A stretch of DNA of 21,739 bases from the NCBI GenBank assembly GCA_963582345.1, contig CAUZSN010000038.1, positions 1-21,739 on the forward strand. Direction: 5' to 3'. The notes under the pieces are model-generated. The model saw only the letters and a program-made list of their open reading frames with translations, did not search any database and was not told the DNA's origin. Position numbers and translations under genes: made by a program. This document shows, one piece after another, positions 8,352-14,632 of this stretch (positions are counted from its first letter, which is position 1; each line of letters starts with the position of its first letter). Source of the stretch: CAUZSN01 sp963582345. Lineage in GTDB: Bacteria > Planctomycetota > Planctomycetia > Planctomycetales > Planctomycetaceae.

Positions 8352-8529
8352 AATCGCGCGGACTCGATTCGCACACAAACCCACCAGTTAGCACAGCAGC
8401 CCGGCCGATCTGAGTTCTTGACCGCAGATTTCAATCGATGAGATGACGAATGGGACGTTCGTTGAAGAGAGGGAGGAGAGATGAGAGGGCATGTGATAAC
8501 GATAACGTGCTGTTTGTGTCAACCCGACT

Positions 8530-8541
8530 TAGGTCGACCTA
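8530..8541. promoter_or_regulatory. 12-bp palindrome in the flagellar operon leader
   Basis: TAGGTCGACCTA is a perfect palindrome about 200 bases upstream of the preferred chaperone start and just downstream of the predicted sigma-54-like start point. It is a possible binding site for a dimeric regulator. Function is inferred from symmetry and position only. Confidence 0.25.
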
Positions 8542-8567
8542 GAAACGTCTTTCACAATAAGGGCTTG

Positions 8568-8583
8568 CGCATTATCAATGCCA
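8568..8583 (-). promoter_or_regulatory. Candidate sigma-54 (-24/-12) promoter for the flagellar operon
   Basis: On the minus strand the sequence TGGCATTGATAATGCG has GG and GC separated by exactly ten bases. It matches the sigma-54 consensus TGGCACG-N4-TTGCW at TGGCA and TGC, with mismatches at the CG, at the first T of TTGC and at the last base. The predicted start point is near 8557, ahead of the chaperone-regulator-fli operon, and sigma-54 is a common flagellar sigma factor. No experimental support can be seen. Confidence 0.35.
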
Positions 8584-8626
8584 ATGCTTATTACACTGAC
8601 GGATGGGCAGGGCAAAGAAATAATAA

Positions 8627-8656
8627 GCGGCCTCCGAAATTAATTTCGGAGGCCGC
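8627..8656 (-). terminator. Perfect 30-bp palindrome, likely rho-independent terminator of the Cys-rich gene
   Basis: Two exactly complementary 15-base arms (GCGGCCTCCGAAATT and its complement) form a very stable GC-rich stem with a small AT loop. Reading on the minus strand, the stem is followed by TTATTATTTCTTT, the T-rich tract expected of an intrinsic terminator. It lies 50 bases after the stop of the Cys-rich gene and upstream of the flagellar operon, so it would insulate the two. Confidence 0.75.
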
Positions 8657-8706
8657 CTATGGTCGATCACATTTGAATTTACACCGTGTAAATCGTTCCC
8701 ATCGGT

Positions 8707-9870
8707 TTAGTATACTCTGTCGATCAAGCTGAACAGACCAGCCAACTTGCTACGCGTCTTGATGGAGCGAAACGTGTGTGTCCGATTCAGACGCGATGGG
8801 ACGAAAGCCTTCTGAGCCTTGGGCGGTGCCGGCGGAGCGGCTTCCTTACCTTTGGCAGGAGCTCGCCCACAACCAGCCGGTGCACAGCAAGGGCTCTTTG
8901 TCGGGCAGCAGCCATCCACAACACAGTGACCGCACAGCACTAAAGCTTCTTCCGCCTCACGTCGGACATTTCTATCACAGTCGCTAAGAGCAGTCGTCAG
9001 AGCAGCCACGACTTCCTTGCTGCAGCAGCAGGCATCATTTTCACGCTGTTGATCGCCGATTTCATCAGCAGCCTCGGCCCGAACTCGCTCGTCGGCATCA
9101 TTCAGACCATATACCAAGGCTACCATAATTTCGGGATTACAGACGCAACTGAACCTGTCACCCAGATTGTCGATCGCTTTGGCGCGATCTTTTGCGTAGC
9201 AGGCTGTCTGCGATTTGTAGATCAACTCAGCGATCTCACAGGGATCCGCATTGCAGCAACGATTTGCCTTGTCACACGGATCGCCGCAGCTCTTCTTCGC
9301 ATCACAGCAACTCTTACTCGGCTTGCTGCACTTGGGCGCAGCTGGTTTACAGCAAGACTTACGTGACTTGCTGCAACTCTTACGCGGCTTGCTGCACTTG
9401 GGTGCAGCTGGTTTACAGCAAGACTTACGTGACTTGCTGCAACTCTTACGCGGCTTGCTGCACTTGGGTGCAGCTGGTTTGCAGCAAGATTTACGTGACT
9501 TGCTGCAACTCTTACGCGGCTTGCTGCACTTGGGTGCAGCTGGTTTACAGCAAGATTTACGTGACTTGCTGCATGACTTAGGTGCTCGGGCACAACAGCT
9601 CTTTGGTTTTCCGCAAGGTCGACAGCACGGCGCCTTCTTGTTCGACACCTTGCGTTGATACGTATTGACTTGCGTATCACACGGACGAGTAATCGTTGAT
9701 TTACAACTCTTGGACGGTTTACAACACGAAGGTTGAGAAGTCGAAGCACAGCCATAGCTCTTTGCGGCCCCACATTGGCCACCTAGATTCAGATTGAAGA
9801 TTCCTGCCTGTGCCACGGCACTCATACCCAATGTTGCGACCACTGCAGCGATCGTTCTGATCCTTAACAT
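8707..9870 (-). CDS. Secreted Cys/Lys-rich repeat protein with C-terminal HEAT-like repeats
   Basis: Translation from the ATG at 9870 gives 387 residues beginning with a clear signal peptide (MLRIRTIAAVVATLGMSAVA-QA, cut near residue 22). The AAGGAG at 9881-9886 selects this start over an in-frame one 33 codons upstream. The mature protein has about 48 cysteines, many as CC pairs. Residues about 80-190 hold a 22-residue unit (KSCSKSRKSCCKPAAPKCSK plus two more) repeated nearly four times. Residues about 215-320 contain two or three HEAT-like helical hairpins (MVALVYGLNDADERVRAEAA; VAALTTALSDCDRNVRREAE). The tail is Ala/Pro/Lys-rich, then basic. HEAT-like repeats usually bind proteins. Metal binding or disulfide cross-linking of an envelope structure is possible, but no function is established. 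It is monocistronic, flanked by a terminator and a long gene-free leader. Confidence 0.88.
   Translation of the reverse strand: MLRIRTIAAVVATLGMSAVAQAGIFNLNLGGQCGAAKSYGCASTSQPSCCKPSKSCKSTITRPCDTQVNTYQRKVSNKKAPCCRPCGKPKSCCARAPKSCSKSRKSCCKPAAPKCSKPRKSCSKSRKSCCKPAAPKCSKPRKSCSKSRKSCCKPAAPKCSKPRKSCSKSRKSCCKPAAPKCSKPSKSCCDAKKSCGDPCDKANRCCNADPCEIAELIYKSQTACYAKDRAKAIDNLGDRFSCVCNPEIMVALVYGLNDADERVRAEAADEIGDQQRENDACCCSKEVVAALTTALSDCDRNVRREAEEALVLCGHCVVDGCCPTKSPCCAPAGCGRAPAKGKEAAPPAPPKAQKAFVPSRLNRTHTFRSIKTRSKLAGLFSLIDRVY
9321..9574. repeat. 66-bp tandem repeat, about 3.9 copies, inside the Cys-rich gene
   Basis: Units begin at 9321, 9387, 9453 and 9519, each exactly 66 bases apart and differing by only a few bases (for example acttac against atttac). 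The unit length is a multiple of three, so each copy encodes the same 22 residues. The last copy diverges at about 9574. The near identity at DNA level indicates recent expansion by slippage or unequal recombination. Confidence 0.92.
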
Positions 9871-9880
9871 AAAGCAGCGT

Positions 9881-9886
9881 CTCCTT
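9881..9886 (-). promoter_or_regulatory. Ribosome-binding site fixing the start of the Cys-rich gene
   Basis: AAGGAG on the minus strand lies ten bases upstream of the ATG at 9870, which directly opens a signal peptide. The longer in-frame start upstream would bury the signal peptide behind 33 residues. Confidence 0.7.
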
Positions 9887-9998
9887 TCCTTAGGGAGAAA
9901 TGTCGTGGGGCCGTATCGACCTGATTCAACGCCGGTCATGACATCGCTCGTAGGCGGTTTACAGAGCAAAACTGCCCGCGAAGCACATCACAATTCAC

Positions 9999-10017
9999 TG
10001 GATGCGGTTGGCATCCA
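9999..10017. repeat. 7-bp inverted repeat upstream of the Cys-rich gene
   Basis: TGGATGC-GGTTG-GCATCCA has perfect 7-bp arms and a 5-base loop, about 130 bases upstream of the ATG at 9870. It could be an operator or a leader hairpin. Only symmetry supports it. Confidence 0.3.
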
Positions 10018-10434
10018 AATCAGCTCGGACGACCAAAACGTATTTCACTTCCACCGTGACTTCCAAGACTCTCCATCGTGCCGTGGGGCGATATCACCCT
10101 ACACTTCTGTCATTAGCTCCGATGGCTCCCCAAAAGTCGGTCTTTATAGGACTGATGCAATGTATCGGCGACGGAGAAGAGCCGCCTTGAATCTCTCAAG
10201 TCAGGAATTCTTGAAAAGATTATGTCAACTGAACGTCCACATTTTACAGACATAACGCTTAGTCAAAATAGGTGCGACTTTGACACCAAACGTCGAAAAA
10301 GCGAACGTCGAAGTGTAACAATTTGGGAGGGGTAGATACGACAGCGTCGCTCACCGGTGATGTAAACGAATGTGCCGAATGCAACCGAAATTCATGTCCG
10401 CAAAAATCGTCGTACAACGTGAAAAAATCATTTG

Positions 10435-11340
10435 TCACGCTACCAATTCGATTAATTCAAGCAAATAGCGGCCGTAACTGTTCTGTTTCATTGGCTCGGC
10501 CAATTCGCGAACTTTTTCGGCGTCAATGGCCCCCATCCTCCACGCGATTTCTTCCGGACAGGCAATCTTCAGGCCCTGACGAGCTTCCAACACACTGACG
10601 AAAGTGCTGGCGTCGACTAGCGATTCATGAGTGCCCGTATCCAACCAGGCCATGCCGCGTCCCAGCATCTCGACATGTAAATTTTTGCGAACCAGATACG
10701 CGCGATTGACGTCGGTAATCTCTAGTTCGCCGCGTGCTGACGGCTTCAGTTGCTTGGCGATTTCGACAACATCTTTGTCGTAAAAGTATAAACCCGTCAC
10801 GGCGTAGTGCGACTTGGGCTGTTGTGGTTTTTCCTCGATCTCAACTGGTTGACCAGTATCGTCCAGAACGACGACCCCATAGCGTTCCGGATCCCTGACG
10901 TGGTAAGCAAACACCGTCGCGCCGCTAGGCCGAGCTGCCGCTTGGTGAAGACTGTTCGTCAACTGATGACCATAAAAAATATTGTCGCCCAAAATCAAAC
11001 AGGACGGATCATCAGCGATGAACGATTCGCCGATGAGAAAGGCCTGAGCCAATCCGCCGGGCTCGGGCTGTTCGGCATACTGAAGCCGCAGCCCCCACTG
11101 TGATCCGTCGCCTAAGAGTCGTTGAAACGCCGGCAGGTCATGCGGACCGCTGATGATCAAAATCTGCTTTATTCCCGCTAACATCAAAGTTGTGAGCGGG
11201 TAATAGATCATCGGCTTGTCGTAGACCGGCAGCAACTGTTTGCTGACGACGCGCGTCGTTGGATAGAGCCGCGTACCCGCACCACCGGCAAGGACGATCC
11301 CCTTTCGGTGAATCTCTTTTGTGCTAATCTGTTCACTCAT
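10435..11340 (-). CDS. rfbA: Glucose-1-phosphate thymidylyltransferase (RmlA/RfbA)
   Basis: The enzyme joins glucose-1-phosphate and dTTP to give dTDP-glucose, the first step to dTDP-rhamnose and other deoxysugars. The 301-residue product (usual length about 290) has the nucleotide-binding motif GIVLAGGAGTRLYPTT near the N-terminus, the KQLLPVYDKPMIYYPL substrate segment, AEQPEPGGLAQAF, the metal-binding LGDNIFYG, and the C-terminal WLDTGTHESLVDAS with GRYLLELI at the end. All family landmarks are present. I chose the ATG at 11340, just before the motif; the longer in-frame start at 11409 would overlap the upstream epimerase gene and adds an unrelated 23 residues. It is the last gene of the sugar cluster, 41 bases after the epimerase. 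rmlB, rmlC and rmlD are not in the window. Confidence 0.94.
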   Translation of the reverse strand: MSEQISTKEIHRKGIVLAGGAGTRLYPTTRVVSKQLLPVYDKPMIYYPLTTLMLAGIKQILIISGPHDLPAFQRLLGDGSQWGLRLQYAEQPEPGGLAQAFLIGESFIADDPSCLILGDNIFYGHQLTNSLHQAAARPSGATVFAYHVRDPERYGVVVLDDTGQPVEIEEKPQQPKSHYAVTGLYFYDKDVVEIAKQLKPSARGELEITDVNRAYLVRKNLHVEMLGRGMAWLDTGTHESLVDASTFVSVLEARQGLKIACPEEIAWRMGAIDAEKVRELAEPMKQNSYGRYLLELIELVA

Positions 11341-11381
11341 TGTTTTACCACTTACAACTCGCCATAGGATCATTACATCTC

Positions 11382-12392
11382 TCAGACCCCATGATATTCG
11401 CGGAACCACTCGACAAATCGAGCGATTCCGTCCTCAATCGGGGTCGCTGGTTTAAAGCCAACGTCTCGCACCAGATTGTCGATGTCGGCACAGGTTTCTT
11501 GCACGTCTCCCGGCTGGATTGGTAGGAAAGTTTTTTCTGCTATCTGCCCCAGGCACAACTCCAAAATTTCGATAAAATGCATCAACTCGACGGATTTATT
11601 GTTACCAATGTTGTACACCTTGTACGGAGCCGTACCGATTACCGGATCCTGAACATCTCCGATCCTGGCCGGATTCGGTTCCGGAATTCGATCGGCCACA
11701 CGGACGACACCTTCTACAATGTCGTCGATATACGTAAAATCTCGCCGCATTTTTCCATTGTTAAAAACTTCGATCGGCCGGCCATTCAGGATGGCCTTGG
11801 TGAACAAATACAACGCCATATCCGGACGACCCCAGGGTCCGTAGACCGTAAAAAAACGCAAACCGGTCGTCGGCAATCCATACAAATGGCTGTATGTGTG
11901 TGCCATCAACTCATTCGCCTTCTTGCTCGCAGCGTAAAGACTAATCGGACGATCGACGTTGTGATGCACAGAAAATGGGATATTCGTATTCGCACCATAG
12001 ACCGAACTCGATGACGCATAAACCAAGTGTTTGATTTCGTTGTTCCGGCAACCTTCCAGAACGTTCACAAAGCCAACCAGATTACTGTCAACGTACGCAT
12101 GCGGGTTTTCTAACGAATACCGAACACCCGCTTGAGCTGCCAAGTGTATGGCAACATCGAACTGCTCGGCTTTGAACAAGCTCGCGGTCGACTTGCGCGC
12201 AGCAAGATCAATCTTACGAAAACTGAAGTTCGAGATGTCGGAGAGTTGCGATAACCGGTCTTGCTTCAATTGCACGTCGTAGTAGTCGTTCAAGTTGTCC
12301 AATCCGACGACCGTATCGCCTCGCTCCAACAGACGCCGCGAGACATGAAAGCCAATGAAACCCGCAACACCAGTGACAAGGCACTTGCTCAT
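11382..12392 (-). CDS. UDP-glucuronate 4-epimerase-type NAD-dependent epimerase
   Basis: This is a short-chain dehydrogenase/reductase of the extended type, 336 residues. The NAD-binding motif GVAGFIG is at 8-14, and the catalytic Ser/Tyr/Lys sit in SSSSVYG (127-133) and Y153-AAS-K157. The stretch FSVHHNVDRPISLYAASKKA and the following ELMAHTYSHLYGLPTTGLRF with FTVYGPWGRPDMA are hallmarks of UDP-glucuronate 4-epimerases (CapI/LpsL type), which convert UDP-glucuronate to UDP-galacturonate. The ATG at 12392 overlaps the decarboxylase stop by four bases (ATGA) and is preceded by AGGAGG, so the two are translationally coupled. A longer frame to 12509 only reads through the upstream gene. Both enzymes of this pair draw on UDP-glucuronate. 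Confidence 0.92.
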   Translation of the reverse strand: MSKCLVTGVAGFIGFHVSRRLLERGDTVVGLDNLNDYYDVQLKQDRLSQLSDISNFSFRKIDLAARKSTASLFKAEQFDVAIHLAAQAGVRYSLENPHAYVDSNLVGFVNVLEGCRNNEIKHLVYASSSSVYGANTNIPFSVHHNVDRPISLYAASKKANELMAHTYSHLYGLPTTGLRFFTVYGPWGRPDMALYLFTKAILNGRPIEVFNNGKMRRDFTYIDDIVEGVVRVADRIPEPNPARIGDVQDPVIGTAPYKVYNIGNNKSVELMHFIEILELCLGQIAEKTFLPIQPGDVQETCADIDNLVRDVGFKPATPIEDGIARFVEWFREYHGV

Positions 12393-13333
12393 ATCGCCTC
12401 CTGTGCGAGCAATTGCCGGTAGTACTCGACCGTGTTTTCCAACCCGGTTTTGAGATCGATTGTAGGTGACCAGTTGAGCTTCCGCTTCGCCTTCGCGATA
12501 TCCGGGCACCGCCGTTTCGGATCGTCCTTCGGCAATTCCAGGTGTTGAAGCGACGATGAGGAACCGGTCACTTTCAGCACTGTCTGTGCCAGTTCCAGCA
12601 TTGAGTGTTCCGTCGGGTTGCCCAAGTTCACCGGTCCAACATCATCGTTCTGGTCCATCGTCCGAATCAGTCCTTCGACCAAATCGTCGACGTAGCAAAA
12701 CGATCGAGTCTGTGTCCCGTCGCCGAAGACTGTCAGCGGTTCGTCTTTAAGGGCTTGGACGATAAAATTCGACACCACGCGACCGTCGTTCTGATCCATC
12801 CGTGGTCCATAGGTGTTGAAAATGCGGACGATGCGAACTTCAACTTTGTGCGCCAAGTGATAGTTCATGCACAACGACTCGGCGATCCGCTTACCTTCAT
12901 CGTAGCAGCTTCGTGGACCAAGGGGGTTCACGTGGCCCCAGTAGTCTTCGGTCTGCGGATGAATCTGAGGATCGCCGTACACTTCGGACGTCGAGGCCTG
13001 TAAGATTCGGGCTCGGCAGCGCTTCGCGAGTCCCAGTAAGTTGACCATCCCCAGGGTCGACGTTTTGATCGTCTTGATCGGATTAAACTGATACGCCACA
13101 GGAGACGCCGGACACGCCAAGTTGTAGATTTGGCGGACCTCTAAATACAGTGGCTGAACAATGTCGTGCCGAATCGCTTCGAAACGAACATGACCTAAAA
13201 GATGTGCGATGTTCGCTTTCGTGCCCGTGAAGAAATTGTCGACACAGATGACTTCATCGCCCCGTTCGATCAGCCGATCGCACACATGGCTGCCAAGAAA
13301 TCCGGCTCCGCCGGTCACAAGAATCCTAGTCAT
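12389..13333 (-). CDS. UDP-glucuronate decarboxylase (UDP-xylose synthase)
   Basis: The enzyme oxidises and decarboxylates UDP-glucuronate to UDP-xylose using bound NAD. The 314-residue protein carries GGAGFLG (8-14), the signature LACPASPVAYQFNPIKTIKT (72-91), STSEVYGDPQIHPQ (114-127), the glycine/proline-rich NPLGPRSCYDEGKR with catalytic Y144 and K148, and RIFNTYGPRM followed by DGRVVSNFIVQAL. This set is specific for the decarboxylase as opposed to other epimerases. Length matches bacterial soluble forms, with no membrane segment. The ATG at 13333 has a weak leader. Its stop overlaps the start of the 4-epimerase. UDP-glucose dehydrogenase, which would supply the substrate, is not in the window. 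Confidence 0.95.
   Translation of the reverse strand: MTRILVTGGAGFLGSHVCDRLIERGDEVICVDNFFTGTKANIAHLLGHVRFEAIRHDIVQPLYLEVRQIYNLACPASPVAYQFNPIKTIKTSTLGMVNLLGLAKRCRARILQASTSEVYGDPQIHPQTEDYWGHVNPLGPRSCYDEGKRIAESLCMNYHLAHKVEVRIVRIFNTYGPRMDQNDGRVVSNFIVQALKDEPLTVFGDGTQTRSFCYVDDLVEGLIRTMDQNDDVGPVNLGNPTEHSMLELAQTVLKVTGSSSSLQHLELPKDDPKRRCPDIAKAKRKLNWSPTIDLKTGLENTVEYYRQLLAQEAI
12397..12402 (-). promoter_or_regulatory. Ribosome-binding site of the UDP-glucuronate 4-epimerase gene, inside the decarboxylase 3' end
   Basis: AGGAGG on the minus strand lies four bases before the ATG at 12392 and within the last codons of the decarboxylase. With the ATGA overlap it supports translational coupling and the short start. 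Confidence 0.75.
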
Positions 13334-13446
13334 CGTCTTTTAATCTCTTTTGACCTGGGCGTGTGAATCGTAGTAAACAAGAATTTGGCTGAAGACACAA
13401 CAGCATGTCATCCGTTTACAATTTTCAATCCACCTTTGCTAGCGTG

Positions 13447-14424
13447 TTACGGTGGTGCGATGTGGAACTGCTCGAAGAACCATTGCACGGTTGTGTCCAG
13501 ACCCTCTGTCACAGAATACTGTGGCTGCCAGCCCAACACGTCTTTGGCTGAATGGATCGCAACCAGACTCGATCTCAAATCACCGCGACGCGGCGGTCCG
13601 TGTCGCGCAGCAGACACCTGACCCGCCTTTGACACTTGAGACCAACAGTGTTGACACCGCGTACGAACCAACGTTGCCAACTGGTTCACATCAGTTCCAA
13701 TTCCCGTTCCAATGTTTAAAGCGACGAACTGATCCGGCACCTCTAATTCCAGAGCCAGCAGGTTCGCACGCGCAACGTCAGCGACGAACACGTAATCCCG
13801 AACATGCCCACCGTCCCCAAAAATTGTCGGCTCCTCGCCGCCCGCCAACATCTTCTGACTAAAGATGGCGACCACGCCCGCCTCACCGTGCGGATTCTGT
13901 CGAGGACCATACACATTGGCGTAACGCAATGCGACACCTTGAATCGCATTTTGTTTGGTGTAGAACTCTAGATACTGTTCGCCCGCCCATTTGCTGATAC
14001 CGTATGGTGAGATCGGTGCGACCGGATGTTTTTCGTCCGCTGGCTGGGCCACGTCGCCGTACAGCACACCTCCGGACGACGCAAAAATGAACTGGTTCGC
14101 GCCGACTCGCACGGATTGATCCAACACATTTAGCCAACCTAGGATATTCACCCTGGCATCGTAACCGGGTTCGCTGACGGAACGGCTGACGGACATCTGC
14201 GCGGCCTGATGGCACACCGCCTGTGGACGGACTTCGTCAAATACGTCGGCTAATCGTTCTTCGTCGCAAATGTCAATCTCGTACAGCGGCACATCGGCAG
14301 GTAGATTCTCGCGCCGCCCCGCTTCGAGATTATCAACAACGAAGGGTTCGAAGCCTTGTGCTAAAACGCCGTCAACAATGTGGCTTCCGATAAACCCGGC
14401 ACCCCCTGTGATCAAAACTCGCAT
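13447..14424 (-). CDS. UDP-glucose 4-epimerase (GalE-like) NAD-dependent epimerase
   Basis: The 325-residue extended short-chain dehydrogenase has GGAGFIG at 7-13, the HQAAQ motif near 72-76, SSGGVLYG (117-124 region), the catalytic pair Y141-GIS-K145, RYANVYGPRQ and a C-terminal GDLRSSLVAIHSAKDVLGWQ segment typical of GalE-related enzymes. It likely interconverts UDP-glucose/galactose or N-acetyl forms; the exact substrate cannot be read from the sequence. The ATG at 14424 directly precedes the nucleotide fold and has GGGGGA upstream; an in-frame start at 14502 would add 26 Cys-containing residues and is unlikely. It is the first gene of the minus-strand sugar cluster, 113 bases before the decarboxylase, and is divergent from the nicotinate operon. 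Confidence 0.88.
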   Translation of the reverse strand: MRVLITGGAGFIGSHIVDGVLAQGFEPFVVDNLEAGRRENLPADVPLYEIDICDEERLADVFDEVRPQAVCHQAAQMSVSRSVSEPGYDARVNILGWLNVLDQSVRVGANQFIFASSGGVLYGDVAQPADEKHPVAPISPYGISKWAGEQYLEFYTKQNAIQGVALRYANVYGPRQNPHGEAGVVAIFSQKMLAGGEEPTIFGDGGHVRDYVFVADVARANLLALELEVPDQFVALNIGTGIGTDVNQLATLVRTRCQHCWSQVSKAGQVSAARHGPPRRGDLRSSLVAIHSAKDVLGWQPQYSVTEGLDTTVQWFFEQFHIAPP

Positions 14425-14632
14425 TATCCCCCAAACAGTCAATTTGCATCCGACGAACCTGTCAATCACCGATAGTAGAAAGCAACCTGGATGGATGCAC
14501 AAGTCAATCGGTCAGTAAAGGAAGCATTCTACAGTCAGCGATTTGCGAGTCTGTGAAATGGTGTACACACTGTCCCCAATTCGGTCGACTGCGGAATGGC
14601 TCAGCCAATTGTTTGGCAATATCTAGTTTGTT

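Larger units (their letters stand above)
9871..10434. other. Gene-free stretch of about 560 bp between the Cys-rich gene and the thymidylyltransferase gene
   Basis: No convincing coding frame was found on either strand. The plus-strand frames here start inside the signal-peptide region in reverse, or run into the next gene, and show no protein-like features. It should hold the promoter of the Cys-rich gene, but I see no clear -35/-10 or -24/-12 pair. Visible structure is small: an inverted repeat TGGATGC-GGTTG-GCATCCA (9999-10017), two direct copies of AACGTCGAA (10289 and 10304), and a TCACCGGTGA palindrome (10351-10360). No clear terminator follows the sugar gene. Confidence 0.5.

Noticed and set aside
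9321..9574. CRISPR-like array
   Set aside because: The 66-bp units are contiguous, have no unique spacers and are coding.
9222..9782. Long overlapping frames on both strands across the 66-bp repeat (Leu-rich on plus, Val/Arg/Ala-rich on minus)
   Set aside because: They arise because the repeat unit is a multiple of three, so every frame stays open. Only the frame with the signal peptide and HEAT-like repeats is convincing.
8707..9870. Metallothionein assignment for the Cys-rich protein
   Set aside because: It is exported, much longer than metallothioneins and carries HEAT-like repeats; metal binding is only a possibility.
9794..10255. 153-codon plus-strand frame
   Set aside because: It begins in the reverse complement of the signal-peptide region, has no ribosome-binding site or family features, and crosses the leader of the Cys-rich gene.
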